From NCBI RefSeq assembly GCF_038002825.1, contig NZ_JBBODF010000001.1, positions 2,170,001 to 2,234,000 on the forward strand: DNA of 64,000 nt, in the 5' to 3' direction. Position numbers and translations under genes: made by a program. A model generated the notes under the pieces. It saw only the letters and a program-made list of their open reading frames with translations. It did no database searches and was not told the DNA's origin. Numbering within the stretch: the stretch's first letter is position 1; each line of letters opens with the position of its first letter. Positions 8,377-17,983 of this stretch are shown in pieces. This DNA is from Paenibacillus sp. FSL H8-0048 (lineage in GTDB: Bacteria; Bacillota; Bacilli; Paenibacillales; Paenibacillaceae).

Positions 8377-8969
8377 ATCAGGCCCAGCCTGTCCCACAAC
8401 CGGGCAACCTGAAGCTCGGCAGACTGCAGATCACCGCTATTGTCGATCACAAATGTTGCTTTCCTGCGCTTAAGTTCAATATCCATCTGCGACCTCAGCC
8501 GGTCCTCAGCCTGCTCCAGCTTCATTCCGCTCCGCTCCATGAGGCGGGCTAACTGCACCCTCCTTGGGACATAGACCACAATAATCTGCTCAAATAAGGA
8601 ATCCAGCTCTGATTCGTAGAGCAGCGGAATGTCGACAATGACCAGCCGCTGCGGATTCTCCTGCTCAAGCGCATACATTCTGTCCTTGATCTCCCTGCGG
8701 ATTGCCGGATGGGTCAGGTTATTCAGTGTCTTGAGCGCCTCCGGGTCCCGGAAGACAATCTCACCAAGACCCGCCCGGTCCAGCGAACCGTCAGGCAGCA
8801 GGATGCGGTCTCCAAAAGCCTCCACCGCTGCCGCCAGCACCGGATGTCCGGGGAGCATCACCTCTCTGGCGATGACATCGGCATCCACCAGTGCAGCTCC
8901 CTTGCGGACAAACAGCGCAGACACGGTGCTTTTTCCCGAAGCTATGCCTCCGGTTAAGCCTATAATCAT
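8373..8969 (-). CDS. coaE: Dephospho-CoA kinase
   Basis: CoaE carries out the last step of coenzyme A synthesis, phosphorylating the ribose 3'-OH of dephospho-CoA. The 198-residue protein opens with MIIGLTGGIASGKSTVSALF, which contains the P-loop. DADVIAREV and the lid-region residues follow in the usual order. It overlaps the transglycosylase start by four bases and lies nine bases after ytaF, so the genes are co-transcribed. The order polA-mutM-ytaF-coaE is the Bacillus order. Confidence 0.97.
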   Translation of the reverse strand: MIIGLTGGIASGKSTVSALFVRKGAALVDADVIAREVMLPGHPVLAAAVEAFGDRILLPDGSLDRAGLGEIVFRDPEALKTLNNLTHPAIRREIKDRMYALEQENPQRLVIVDIPLLYESELDSLFEQIIVVYVPRRVQLARLMERSGMKLEQAEDRLRSQMDIELKRRKATFVIDNSGDLQSAELQVARLWDRLGLI

Positions 8970-8978
8970 GTACTCACC

Positions 8979-9680
8979 TCATAATAACTTCATTATACCC
9001 ATTACAATTAATAATATCGCGGGCAGCGCAGCCGCATGCTTCATCCAGTAGCTGCCGGATAATCTCAGTCCCGTCTTCATTCCCATCAGCAAAAAGGTTC
9101 CGCTGAATACAGCGATCATCAGCGAGGTGGACCACGGACTGAATCCGAGCAGTGCCGCACCAAGGCCGGCCCCAAAGGCATCCAGTGACAACGCGATCCC
9201 CAGAATCATGGCTTCCATGGAGGAAATACTCCCTGAAGCATCCATATCGGCGGAAGACGGCGTCCGGAGAATCTGTATCACCACGCCCAGATGGCGCAGC
9301 TCCAGCGAGAATACTGCCGGCTTCAGCACTGTCTCGGCACTTTGTACGGAAGCAGCCGTCTCCAGTATGGTCTCCTGTCCAGGCACTGTCTCTCCCTGCT
9401 CCTTCTCCTTCTGCGTCAGCATCTGGAACAGGGACCAGCAGCCCATCAAGACGAGAATAACCGCTCCGACACTGGAAGCGGCATTCGGAGAGACTACATT
9501 GGCCAGCAGCACGCCCACTTGCATAGAACCATAAATGACGACCCCTGAACAGAGCGAAATAATGATAATGGAGAGCAGGGGAATTTTCATTTTACGCAGT
9601 CCATATGTAATGCCTACACCAAATCCATCCAGACTAAGCGCAAACGCAAGCAACAGCAAAGACAACAATGGGCTCAGCAC
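8979..9680 (-). CDS. ytaF: Sporulation membrane protein YtaF (MntP-like fold)
   Basis: A membrane protein of about 233 residues with two related halves. FALSLDGFGVGITYGLR near the start and IALSLDAFGAGLGAALLGF in the second half are the paired motifs of the YtaF/MntP group, and a variable loop separates them. Hydrophobic segments fill both halves. The start is uncertain: a GTG at 9680 lies eight bases after GGGAGG, while a TTG at 9686 is too close to it. YtaF is a sporulation-associated protein of unclear function. Position between mutM and coaE supports the name. Confidence 0.88.
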   Translation of the reverse strand: MLSPLLSLLLLAFALSLDGFGVGITYGLRKMKIPLLSIIIISLCSGVVIYGSMQVGVLLANVVSPNAASSVGAVILVLMGCWSLFQMLTQKEKEQGETVPGQETILETAASVQSAETVLKPAVFSLELRHLGVVIQILRTPSSADMDASGSISSMEAMILGIALSLDAFGAGLGAALLGFSPWSTSLMIAVFSGTFLLMGMKTGLRLSGSYWMKHAAALPAILLIVMGIMKLL

Positions 9681-9877
9681 CCGCAATCCCTCCCGTGAAG
9701 AACCGGAGCCGGTGGATTAAGCATCCAAGCCGGAGCTCCGTTTCGCCATAATCAGCAATCTTCACACATTATATGGGCGGGACGGGCAGTAAGTGCCTGC
9801 CTTTATACAGAACGGTTATAACTCAGGTGTAACTGGCCCGGAAAAGGGCGGTAAATGCAGATGACTCTAAATAAAAA

Positions 9878-10720
9878 TTACAGAATCAGTACAGGTACGG
9901 GCTGGCAGGTGGGACAATAATGCGTTCCCCGTCCGCCGACTACGCTCTTCTCAATCAGCGTACCGCAGGTGGCACACGGCTGATCCTTACGTCCATAGAT
10001 CTTGTGCTGATCCTGATAGCTTCCGCTCTCCCCCTGGCCGTTGACATACGACTTCACGGAGGAGCCTCCGGCATTCACAGCCTCTGTCAGTGTTGCGACA
10101 ATAGCATGGTGCAGCCTGGCCAGCTGATCCTCGGTGAGGGACTTCGCGGTCTCCTCCGGGTGGATTCCTGCACGATGCAGAGACTCATCTACATAAATAT
10201 TGCCGATACCTACTATATATTCCTGATTGAGCAGCAGCGGCTTGATCTTGGTGCTCCGCTTCGCGACAATCTCTTTGAACCGTTCCAGCGTGAAATCGGC
10301 ATCCAGCGGCTCCTGCCCCAGCTTGTTCAGCGGCTTCAGCTGCAGATCCTCTCCCGGCTGGAACAGATGCATCGTCCCGAATTGGCGCACATCCGTATAA
10401 CGCAGCTCTGTCCCGTCTGTGAAATGGAAAATAACATGCGTATGCTTGTCCAGCAGCTCGCCCTCACGGTAGACGCCGTAACGGCCCTCCATCCGCAGAT
10501 GGGAGACCATCACCAGCCCGTCAAATACGAAACGCAGGAACTTGCCTCTGCGTTCAACTGTAACCACACTATGGCCTGCCAGCATATGGGCAAAGGCCTG
10601 AATATCATCCGGGCGCTGAATAATCCGCGGCAGCCGGACGGTGACATGCTCTATCTGCTTGCCTGTAATTAACTCATTAAGTGTTCTTCTGACTGTTTCG
10701 ACTTCCGGCAATTCCGGCAT
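9878..10720 (-). CDS. mutM: Formamidopyrimidine-DNA glycosylase MutM (Fpg)
   Basis: MutM removes 8-oxoguanine and formamidopyrimidines and nicks the abasic site. The mature enzyme must expose Pro2, so the second of two adjacent ATG codons is chosen, giving MPELPEVETV. The C-terminal zinc finger is complete, with CATCG, then GRGTHYCPTCQ. The length, 280 residues, is normal. It lies about 50 bp after polA and is probably co-transcribed with it. A 150-bp gap without visible features separates it from ytaF. Confidence 0.97.
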   Translation of the reverse strand: MPELPEVETVRRTLNELITGKQIEHVTVRLPRIIQRPDDIQAFAHMLAGHSVVTVERRGKFLRFVFDGLVMVSHLRMEGRYGVYREGELLDKHTHVIFHFTDGTELRYTDVRQFGTMHLFQPGEDLQLKPLNKLGQEPLDADFTLERFKEIVAKRSTKIKPLLLNQEYIVGIGNIYVDESLHRAGIHPEETAKSLTEDQLARLHHAIVATLTEAVNAGGSSVKSYVNGQGESGSYQDQHKIYGRKDQPCATCGTLIEKSVVGGRGTHYCPTCQPVPVLIL

Positions 10721-10771
10721 CATGGCTCACCTCCACTCCATTATACCGGATATCTTCCATGTACGGGGAGC

Positions 10772-13444
10772 CTATTTCGCTTCGTACCAGTTGCTTCCAT
10801 AACTTACCTCTGCCTTCAGCGGAACTGACAGCTGCAGCGCTCCGGCCATCACCTCGGGCAGCAGCTGCTTCATCTGCTCCAGCTCCTCCTCCGGCACCTC
10901 GAATACCAGTTCATCGTGTACCTGGAGCAGCATCCGGCTCTTCAGGCCGCGCTCATGCAGTGCCTTGTCCATATGAACCATGGCCAGCTTGATAATATCC
11001 GCAGCGGTTCCCTGAATCGGCGTATTCATCGCCGTACGTTCTGCAAAGGAACGCAGATTGAAGTTCTTCGCATTAATCTCCGGCAGATAACGGCGGCGTT
11101 CCAGCAGCGTAGTCACATACCCCTGCTTACGGGCCTCGACCACAATATCATCCATATAACGGCGCACACCTTGGAACACCTCGAAATACTGTTCAATGAA
11201 CCGGGCTGCCTCCTTACGGGGAATGTTCAGGTTCTGCGACAGGCCGTAATCGCTGATGCCGTACACAATCCCGAAGTTAACCGCTTTGGCGGACCGGCGC
11301 ATATTACTGTCCACACTCTCCGCAGGGACGCCGAATACGTCCATCGCGGTCTTGGTATGAATATCCATATCCTCGACAAAAGCTTCCTTCATCCGCTCAT
11401 CGCCCGAGATATGTGCCAGCACACGCAGCTCGATCTGCGAGTAATCCGCTGCCAGAATCGACCAGCCCGGCTCGGAGGGCACGAATACCTTACGGAGCTT
11501 GCGGCCCTCTTCGAGCCGGATTGGAATATTCTGCAGGTTCGGGAACTGGCTGCTGAGCCGGCCCGTAGCAGCAATCGTTTGCCGGTAGAAGGTATGCACC
11601 TTGCCCGTCTCCGGCGAAATTTCCTTCATTAAACCTTCGACATACGTAGATTGCAGCTTGGCCAGGGTGCGGTATTGCAGAATCAGGCGCACGGCGTCAT
11701 GATAAGGCGCAAGCTTTTCCAGTACCTCGGCATCGGTCGAATATCCGGTCTTCGTCTTCTTCACAACCGGCAGACCGAGCTTCACGAACAGAACCTCGCC
11801 CAGCTGCTTCGGAGAATTCAGATTGAATTCGGTTCCGCAGGCGGCGTAAATCTCAGTGACCAGCCGGGAGATTTGGGCTTCGAATTCCTTGCCGAGCTGA
11901 ATGAGATCATCCTTATTCACAGCAATGCCCTGCTTCTCCATATCAGCGAGAATCCGTGACAGCGGCATCTCCAGGTCCTGGAACAGACCGGTCATGTCCG
12001 TCTTGTCCAGCTCCTCCTGCTGCTTCTGCACAATGCCAAGCACAGTCGCACTCTTGCGGGCGACATGCTCACCGAGAATTGCAAGCTCAGGAATTCTATA
12101 TTTGGCCCCTTTGCCGAAAACATCCTCATCCGGCGACAAGCGGGGCAGGCCGTATTTCGTTGTCAGGTCATTCAGATTCTGGCTCGCTTCCGTCGGGTCC
12201 AGCAGGTAAGCGGCCAGCTGAACATCGTTAGCGGCTCCGGCAAAAGCAATTCCCTGCCAATGCAGAGCCAGATCGGCCCGGTGCAGATCATACCCGCTCT
12301 TCGGCGCCTGCTCATCACCGAGCCAGTCCCGCAGAGGTGCTGCCGCCGGACTTTTCAGCAGGGCAAAAGGCACAAAATAATGCTGCTCCGGCGAAGACAG
12401 CCCGAGGCCGATCACTTCAGCACGGTGCGGGTTCTCCCCGTTAGATTCCACATGCAGGGCGGAGATGCCCGGCAGTGCCTGAATCAGCTGCTCTATTCCG
12501 GCTTCGTCAACGAGGGTAATCGTCAGCTCAGCCGCTTCCACTGCTGCGGGGCTGGACAGACTGCCGTCCGCCCCATGCGAATAGGCGCTGAGCGACAGCC
12601 GCTCCAGCAGGGACTTGAACTCCAGCTTTGCCAGGGCAGGGCCCGCCGTATCGGCAGCAATACCGCTGAACACCATATCCTCCCAGGTATGTTCAAGCGG
12701 AACCTCACGGTAGATCGTCGCCAATTTTTTGCTCATAATGGCGCTGTCCGCATGCTCTTCCAGTTTCTCCTTCATCTTCCCCTTCAGCTCACCGGTTCCG
12801 GCCAGCACGCCCTCCACCGATCCGAACTGCTGGAGCAGCTTAAGCGCCGTCTTCTCCCCGACTCCCGGCACCCCGGGAATATTGTCGCTGGCATCGCCCA
12901 TCAGCCCCTTCAGATCAATGATCTGCTCAGGGGTGAGATCATATTTGTCGCGGATCTGCTTAGGCCCGTACAGCTCCACTTCCGTAACTCCCTTGCGCAC
13001 CAGCGCGATGGTGGTATGCTCGGAAGCCAGCTGCAGCATATCCTTATCCCCCGACACAATCATTACCTGACGGCCGGCGGCATCCGCTTCCCTGGAGATG
13101 GTGCCGATAATATCGTCAGCCTCGTAGCCGGCAATCTCGAACTGCGGAACTCCCAGACCCTTCAGCAGCTCCTTGAGCAGCGGGAACTGCTCGGACAGCT
13201 CCGGCGGGGTCTTTTGGCGTCCGCCCTTATAATCTTCATAGCCTTCATGCCGGAAAGTAATCTTTCCCGCGTCAAAAGCCACAATCATATGTGTCGGTTT
13301 ATGCTCCTCCAGCAAACGGAGCAGCATCGTCGTGAAACCGTATACCGCATTCGTCTGCTGTCCCGCTGTATTCGTCAGCGGCGGCATGGCGAAGAACGCC
13401 CGGTAAATGATATTATTTCCATCAATGAGTATCAGCTTGTCCAC
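10772..13444 (-). CDS. polA: DNA polymerase I
   Basis: Pol I fills gaps and removes primers during replication and repair. The 890-residue protein begins at GTG, preceded by GAGG at seven bases. The 5'-3' exonuclease domain covers about 1-290 (LILIDGNNIIYRAFFAMPPL). A degenerate 3'-5' exonuclease domain follows, where the usual acidic metal ligands are replaced (around LHVESNGENP), so proofreading is probably absent as in Bacillus Pol I. The polymerase domain has DYSQIELRVLAHISGD, RRSAKAVNFGIVYG and LQVHDELVFEVP. It is upstream of mutM on the same strand. Confidence 0.98.
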   Translation of the reverse strand: MDKLILIDGNNIIYRAFFAMPPLTNTAGQQTNAVYGFTTMLLRLLEEHKPTHMIVAFDAGKITFRHEGYEDYKGGRQKTPPELSEQFPLLKELLKGLGVPQFEIAGYEADDIIGTISREADAAGRQVMIVSGDKDMLQLASEHTTIALVRKGVTEVELYGPKQIRDKYDLTPEQIIDLKGLMGDASDNIPGVPGVGEKTALKLLQQFGSVEGVLAGTGELKGKMKEKLEEHADSAIMSKKLATIYREVPLEHTWEDMVFSGIAADTAGPALAKLEFKSLLERLSLSAYSHGADGSLSSPAAVEAAELTITLVDEAGIEQLIQALPGISALHVESNGENPHRAEVIGLGLSSPEQHYFVPFALLKSPAAAPLRDWLGDEQAPKSGYDLHRADLALHWQGIAFAGAANDVQLAAYLLDPTEASQNLNDLTTKYGLPRLSPDEDVFGKGAKYRIPELAILGEHVARKSATVLGIVQKQQEELDKTDMTGLFQDLEMPLSRILADMEKQGIAVNKDDLIQLGKEFEAQISRLVTEIYAACGTEFNLNSPKQLGEVLFVKLGLPVVKKTKTGYSTDAEVLEKLAPYHDAVRLILQYRTLAKLQSTYVEGLMKEISPETGKVHTFYRQTIAATGRLSSQFPNLQNIPIRLEEGRKLRKVFVPSEPGWSILAADYSQIELRVLAHISGDERMKEAFVEDMDIHTKTAMDVFGVPAESVDSNMRRSAKAVNFGIVYGISDYGLSQNLNIPRKEAARFIEQYFEVFQGVRRYMDDIVVEARKQGYVTTLLERRRYLPEINAKNFNLRSFAERTAMNTPIQGTAADIIKLAMVHMDKALHERGLKSRMLLQVHDELVFEVPEEELEQMKQLLPEVMAGALQLSVPLKAEVSYGSNWYEAK

Positions 13445-13594
13445 ACTAGCACCTCGCCTTTATCTTGCTTTCTCTTTACATAGTACCATATGCTCCGTAC
13501 AAAAAAGAACCTGAGACCACAGATCCACACCTGCCCGCTCCTTAGCTGCTGCTAATGGTATGGAATACAGGTTTGCCAAGTGAAGCGCGCTTTA

Positions 13595-13630
13595 AAACAA
13601 AAAAAGGCAAGCCCCGGGGAGGTGGCTTGC
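13595..13630 (-). terminator. Terminator downstream of phoU
   Basis: On the minus strand GCAAGCC (13630-13624) pairs with GGCTTGC (13613-13607), followed by a T-rich run to 13595. It separates the pstB-phoU unit from polA. Confidence 0.8.
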
Positions 13631-13690
13631 TGTCTGACGCTTAAGGCGCAGAGCTCTGCAAAGCAGCATCTATGCGCCATCATTATACGG

Positions 13691-14350
13691 TTATTGGTTC
13701 AAATCCGGACGTTTCCCTGTAACCAGATACACTACACTCTCACCAATATTCGTTGCATGGTCGGCAATCCGCTCAATATAGCGGCCAACCAGAGTGAGCA
13801 GCATCGCCTGATTCACGGTTTCCGGCTTCTGAACCATATACGTGTACAGTTCGTTAATCATCGCGCTGTACAGGCCATCGACCTGATCGTCATCCTGCGC
13901 CATTTTGTAGGCCAGATCCGTATTCTCGTCCAGATAAGACTGAATAGCCTCGGTGGTCATGATCGTCACCAGCTCAGCCATACGCGGAATATCCACAAGC
14001 GGCTTAATCAGCTGCTGTCCCTGAATACGCATTGTTACCTTGGCTACATCCAGTGCCAGATCGCCCATACGCTCCAGATCGCTGGAGATTTTGAAGGCTA
14101 CAATAATGCGGCGCAAGTCCTTCGCCACTGGCTGCTGGGTGATGATCAGCCGTGAGCCGATTTCCATAATCCGGTCTTCCATGGCGTTCAGCCGCAGGTC
14201 CGCTTTGACAATCTCCTGTGCCCGTGCCGTATCAAGGGTCTGCAGGGCCAGTATCGCACCATCCAGGGCATCCGTTACATGCTCGCCCATCTGCTGCAGC
14301 AGGGTGCGCAGTTCTTCCAGATCTTTGTCGAATTCTTTTCTGCGAATCAT
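13691..14350 (-). CDS. phoU: Phosphate signalling protein PhoU
   Basis: PhoU links the Pst transporter to the PhoR kinase and dampens phosphate-starvation signalling. The 219-residue protein starts at MIRRKEFDKDLEEL, preceded by GAGGAGG. It is all helical, with two PhoU repeats, each carrying an acidic metal-binding motif (EDRIMEIGSRLI in the first part and ERIADHATNIGESVVY near the end). It follows pstB on the same strand and is probably under the same PhoP-controlled promoter. An in-frame start nine codons upstream includes the ribosome site and is unlikely. Confidence 0.96.
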   Translation of the reverse strand: MIRRKEFDKDLEELRTLLQQMGEHVTDALDGAILALQTLDTARAQEIVKADLRLNAMEDRIMEIGSRLIITQQPVAKDLRRIIVAFKISSDLERMGDLALDVAKVTMRIQGQQLIKPLVDIPRMAELVTIMTTEAIQSYLDENTDLAYKMAQDDDQVDGLYSAMINELYTYMVQKPETVNQAMLLTLVGRYIERIADHATNIGESVVYLVTGKRPDLNQ

Positions 14351-14429
14351 ATCGAAAGTGATCCTCCTCAAAAACATATGGTCATATCGGGTGAACGGAG
14401 TGAACCTGAGACTTGCGAATCAGGCATTC

Positions 14430-15185
14430 TTAGCCGAAGCGGCCGGAGATATAGTCTTCTGTGCGGGAATCCTTCGGGTTGGAGAATAACAGCTCCGTGT
14501 CCGCAGCTTCCACAATAACACCGTTCAGGAAAAATACAGTGCGTCCCGATACCCGGGCGGCCTGATGCATATTATGCGTGACCATTACAATCGTATACTT
14601 ATCCCGCAGCTCCTGGACCAGCTCCTCAATCTTGAGCGTGGACACCGGATCCAGCGCAGACGTCGCCTCATCCATCAGCAGAATATCCGGCTGTACGGCA
14701 AGGGCTCTGGCAATACAGAGACGCTGCTGCTGCCCGCCGGACAGGCTTAAGGCAGACTTCTTGAGGAAATCCTTCACTTCCTCCCAGAGCGCGGACTGGC
14801 GCAGGCTTTGCTCTACAAGAACATCCAGCTCAGCTTTGCTCTTCACACCGTGCAGGCGCGGACCGTAAGCCACGTTATCATAGATCGACTTGGGAAAAGG
14901 ATTGGGCTGCTGGAACACCATCCCCACCTGCTTACGCAGACTCTCCACTTCGATCTCGTCGCTGTAGATGTTTTTGCCGCCGATATTTACTTTACCTTCA
15001 ATACGTGTTCCGGGAATCATGTCGTTCATACGGTTAAGAGTACGCAACAGTGTGGATTTCCCGCAGCCGGAAGGTCCGATAAAAGCGGTCACCTGCTTCT
15101 CCGGAATCTGCAAATCCACGTTCTTCAGGGCATGGAATGACTCATAGTAGAGATCTAGCTTCTCTATGTCAATGATGGATTTCAT
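14430..15185 (-). CDS. pstB: Phosphate ABC transporter ATP-binding protein PstB
   Basis: PstB powers high-affinity phosphate import through the PstCA channel. The 251-residue ATPase has a Walker A motif (GPSGCGKST), Q-loop, signature LSGGQQQR and Walker B ([13 protein letters not shown]). The chosen start [15 protein letters not shown] matches the family length. PstS, PstC and PstA are not in the window, so this ATPase is separated from its membrane partners or they are encoded elsewhere. A candidate PhoP box lies about 80 bp upstream. PhoU follows. Confidence 0.95.
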   Translation of the reverse strand: MKSIIDIEKLDLYYESFHALKNVDLQIPEKQVTAFIGPSGCGKSTLLRTLNRMNDMIPGTRIEGKVNIGGKNIYSDEIEVESLRKQVGMVFQQPNPFPKSIYDNVAYGPRLHGVKSKAELDVLVEQSLRQSALWEEVKDFLKKSALSLSGGQQQRLCIARALAVQPDILLMDEATSALDPVSTLKIEELVQELRDKYTIVMVTHNMHQAARVSGRTVFFLNGVIVEAADTELLFSNPKDSRTEDYISGRFG

Positions 15186-15238
15186 TAGTTTCTGTTGTCT
15201 CCTTCTCATCATCTTCGTTCCCCATGATAAGCTTTCAG

Positions 15239-15277
15239 TGTAAATAGAGCTCCAGAGAATTGTTAACGCAGTGTAAA
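15239..15277 (-). promoter_or_regulatory. Candidate PhoP box upstream of pstB-phoU
   Basis: On the minus strand TTTACA (15277-15272), a 5-bp spacer and TTAACA (15266-15261) form the direct repeat described for PhoP binding (TT-A-A hexamers at 11-bp period). A further TTTACA lies at 15244-15239, in phase but two periods further on. The TTTACA-N5-TTAACA arrangement is identical to the one upstream of phoP. Confidence 0.65.
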
Positions 15278-15341
15278 ATCCTTGTGTAGTAAGATATGCG
15301 CCAGGAGAAGGTGCTTATCTTGTGAAAAGAACACCGCCATG

Positions 15342-16070
15342 TTAGATGACAGGTGTTCTCTTCTTGTTGACGACCAGTTTGTAGCCCACCCCGCGGATGG
15401 AATCGATATGCACGGATTCAGGGTCAAGCTCCAGCTTCTTGCGCAAGGAACTGACATGCACATCAACGGTACGCTGGCCTCCGATATAGTCGAAGCCCCA
15501 GACCGCATTCATCAGATCATCCCGCGTCAGAACGACGCCCGGCTTACGGGCCAGATACAGCAGCACTTCAAATTCCTTCGGCCGCAGATTGATGCTCTGT
15601 CCGCCCAGGGAGACTTCATAACGCTCGGGGTAGATCTCCAGCTGTCCGAGAATAATCGTCGATGCAGATACCGCTGCCTCGGGCGGAGCTTCTTCGGCAA
15701 TGCCGGAGATCCGCCGCAGCACTGCACTGACCCGGGCCAGCAGCTCAGATACGCCGAAGGGCTTCGTAATATAGTCATCCGCCCCGGACTTCAGCCCGCG
15801 GACGACATCCTCTTCCGCATTCTTGGCCGTCAGCACGATCACCGGTGTACGTATGCCTTGTCCACGCAATTTATCCAGAATGTCAATGCCGTTCATGCCG
15901 GGCAGCATCAGATCCAGTACGATCAATTCAAAAGGTTCTCTAGTCGCACGGTCATATCCTGCCGTTCCATGATCCTCCACCGTCACCTCGTAGCCTTCCT
16001 GTGTCAGGTTATAAGACAGCAGCCGGGCCAGTGTCGGTTCGTCTTCAATGACAAGCAATCGTTGTGCCAT
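15342..16070 (-). CDS. phoP: Phosphate response regulator PhoP (OmpR family)
   Basis: A 242-residue response regulator. The receiver domain (1-120) has the acidic pair in LLVIEDEP, the phosphorylated aspartate in LIVLDLMLPGMNG, the threonine in VIVLTAKNAEED and the lysine in YITKPFGV. The winged-helix DNA-binding domain occupies about 145-240. GGGGGAA precedes the ATG. It sits directly before a PhoR-like kinase gene's 3' neighbour position in the Bacillus order and next to pstB-phoU, which fixes its identity. A PhoP-box-like repeat upstream suggests autoregulation. Confidence 0.94.
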   Translation of the reverse strand: MAQRLLVIEDEPTLARLLSYNLTQEGYEVTVEDHGTAGYDRATREPFELIVLDLMLPGMNGIDILDKLRGQGIRTPVIVLTAKNAEEDVVRGLKSGADDYITKPFGVSELLARVSAVLRRISGIAEEAPPEAAVSASTIILGQLEIYPERYEVSLGGQSINLRPKEFEVLLYLARKPGVVLTRDDLMNAVWGFDYIGGQRTVDVHVSSLRKKLELDPESVHIDSIRGVGYKLVVNKKRTPVI

Positions 16071-16138
16071 AGGTTCCCCCGTCTTTTCATAGGTTATTAA
16101 TTTACAAAACTGCACACATGCACATCATAGCACCACAA

Positions 16139-16155
16139 TGTTAACTTAGTGTAAA
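16139..16155 (-). promoter_or_regulatory. Candidate PhoP box upstream of phoP
   Basis: Minus-strand TTTACA (16155-16150), 5 bp, TTAACA (16144-16139), followed nine bases later by a TATGAT that could serve as -10. There is no -35 hexamer at 17 bp, as expected for an activator-dependent promoter. It lies in the 119-bp gap between phoR and phoP, so phoP may have its own autoregulated promoter. Confidence 0.62.
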
Positions 16156-16189
16156 ATTATAAATTTATTCTCTATTAAACTCCGCAGGG

Positions 16190-17983
16190 TTATTGATTCT
16201 CTTCCTGCAGCAGCGGCAATTCCAGGATAAATGAGCTGCCGATGCCCAGATCGCTCTCTACATTAATAGATCCGCGATGCAGCTCAACCAGATGCTTCAC
16301 GATAGATAGACCAAGGCCGGTTCCGCCGGAGCTTCTGGAGCGGGCTTTGTCCACCCGGTAAAAGCGTTCAAAGATCCGGGGCAGATCCTTGCGCGGAATC
16401 CCCATCCCCGTATCACTGACTGTAAAACGTACGCTCTCAGTGCCATCCTTCTTCTGGATGCTCACTGCGGTCACTCTGACATTGCCCCCGTCCTGGGTAT
16501 AGTTGATCGCATTGGAAAGCAGATTCATGAAGATCTGGCGCAGCTTGTCTTCATCGCCTTCAATGAATAGCTCCGCAGGCACATCCGAGCTGAGCGTAAT
16601 CTTCTTTTTCTCCGCTACCTTGCTAAGCGTCTCCAGGACGGAATCGAAGAACTCGATCAGATGAACCGGGGAGCATTCCAGCTGAACGCGTTTGGATTCG
16701 ATTTTGGACAGCTCCAGGATGTCGCCGATCAGGCGGTTCAGCCGTTCATTCTCATCGTAAATGATCTGCAGGAACGAACGCGCCGTCTTCTCATCCGTAA
16801 CGCCCCCGCCGAGGAGGGTCTCGGCGAAGCCTTTTACCGCAGCAACAGGGGTCTTCAGCTCATGGGAGACATTGGCGACGAATTCGCTGCGCATTTTCTC
16901 AAGCCTGCGGATCTCTGTAACCTCCTGTAGCAGGAAAAGCATGCCCCGGGAGCAGCCGTCCTGAATCATCGGCACCCCGTCCAGACGCACAATCCGCTCC
17001 ACCGGATTATAGATGCTGCGCTCCTCGTGGATAGGTTCACCTGCGGACACTCCATCATCAATCAGCCGGGTAAGCTCATAATGATGCTTAATCTCCTTGT
17101 AAGAATGTCCGGTCATCTCGCTGTGCTTCACATCGAGCAGTCGTTCAGCGGCCCGGTTGAGCAGGGCAATCTCCCCTTCAGCGTTAATCATCACGATGCC
17201 GCCGGTCATATTGTCGAGTACACTCTGCAGCAGGTCCTCGTTGTCGCGTATGGTCTTCAGCTGGGCCTGGAGACTGTCGGCCATCGCGTTGATGGCTGTA
17301 GCCAGCTGGCCGATCTCATCCTTGCGCTTCATCGGTACCCGGGCATCATAATCCAGATCGGTAATCCGCCGCGCCACTCTGGTGATCTGCTCCAGCGGAG
17401 AGGTCATACTGGAAGCTACCTTGTAGCTCACCAAGGTCGCGGCAATGAACAGCAGCACCAGTCCTCCTGCCATGATCATCCACGCCCGGTTCAGTCCTTC
17501 GGATACGGTATCCAGCCCCATCGACAGCCGGATATACCCGTCAAAGCCTTGGTCTGAGGACACGGAGCCCGCCACATACATCATTTCACGGTCTAACGTA
17601 TCGCTGTAACGGATCGCCCGGCCAATCCCTTCCTTCGCGGCCAGCAGCTCCTCCTCGCGGGTTGAGTGATTGTCCATCTCGCGCGGATTCTTCTCCGAGT
17701 CGCCGATGACCTGGCCTTGCTTCGTAATGAAGGTGACGCGCGATCCGGTCAAGTTGGAGATCTTCTCTGCCTGTTCTGTATAGTAGTTGAGAGCATCGGG
17801 ACTGCCGGTATCCATGAATGAGAAGGTGCCGGAGAGCAGCTTTATTTCCCGGGACATGTTCTCTTCAAGCACGGAAATATGCGAATCCTTAAACAGCTGA
17901 GCCATAGTGATCCCGGCCCCGGTCATTGATATGCCTATCAGTGCCATAAGTATGATGGTAAGTCGAATGCGGAATGGTTTCAT
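16190..17983 (-). CDS. phoR: Sensor histidine kinase PhoR
   Basis: A 597-residue kinase starting at MKPFRIRLTIILMAL, preceded by GAGG. A membrane helix covers about 6-28, an extracytoplasmic domain about 30-160, a second helix about 165-185 and a HAMP segment to about 235. A PAS domain follows (about 250-345). The dimerisation domain has the phosphorylated histidine in VANVSHELKTPVAAVKG. The ATPase domain has NLLSNAINYT, DTGMGIP and GGTGLGLSIV. It lies upstream of phoP on the same strand, the reverse of the usual phoP-phoR gene order. It senses phosphate limitation together with PstB/PhoU, by family knowledge. Confidence 0.9.
   Translation of the reverse strand: MKPFRIRLTIILMALIGISMTGAGITMAQLFKDSHISVLEENMSREIKLLSGTFSFMDTGSPDALNYYTEQAEKISNLTGSRVTFITKQGQVIGDSEKNPREMDNHSTREEELLAAKEGIGRAIRYSDTLDREMMYVAGSVSSDQGFDGYIRLSMGLDTVSEGLNRAWMIMAGGLVLLFIAATLVSYKVASSMTSPLEQITRVARRITDLDYDARVPMKRKDEIGQLATAINAMADSLQAQLKTIRDNEDLLQSVLDNMTGGIVMINAEGEIALLNRAAERLLDVKHSEMTGHSYKEIKHHYELTRLIDDGVSAGEPIHEERSIYNPVERIVRLDGVPMIQDGCSRGMLFLLQEVTEIRRLEKMRSEFVANVSHELKTPVAAVKGFAETLLGGGVTDEKTARSFLQIIYDENERLNRLIGDILELSKIESKRVQLECSPVHLIEFFDSVLETLSKVAEKKKITLSSDVPAELFIEGDEDKLRQIFMNLLSNAINYTQDGGNVRVTAVSIQKKDGTESVRFTVSDTGMGIPRKDLPRIFERFYRVDKARSRSSGGTGLGLSIVKHLVELHRGSINVESDLGIGSSFILELPLLQEENQ

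Noticed and set aside
12065..13483. Plus-strand open frame of 472 codons
   Set aside because: Antisense of polA, without protein-like composition or start signals.
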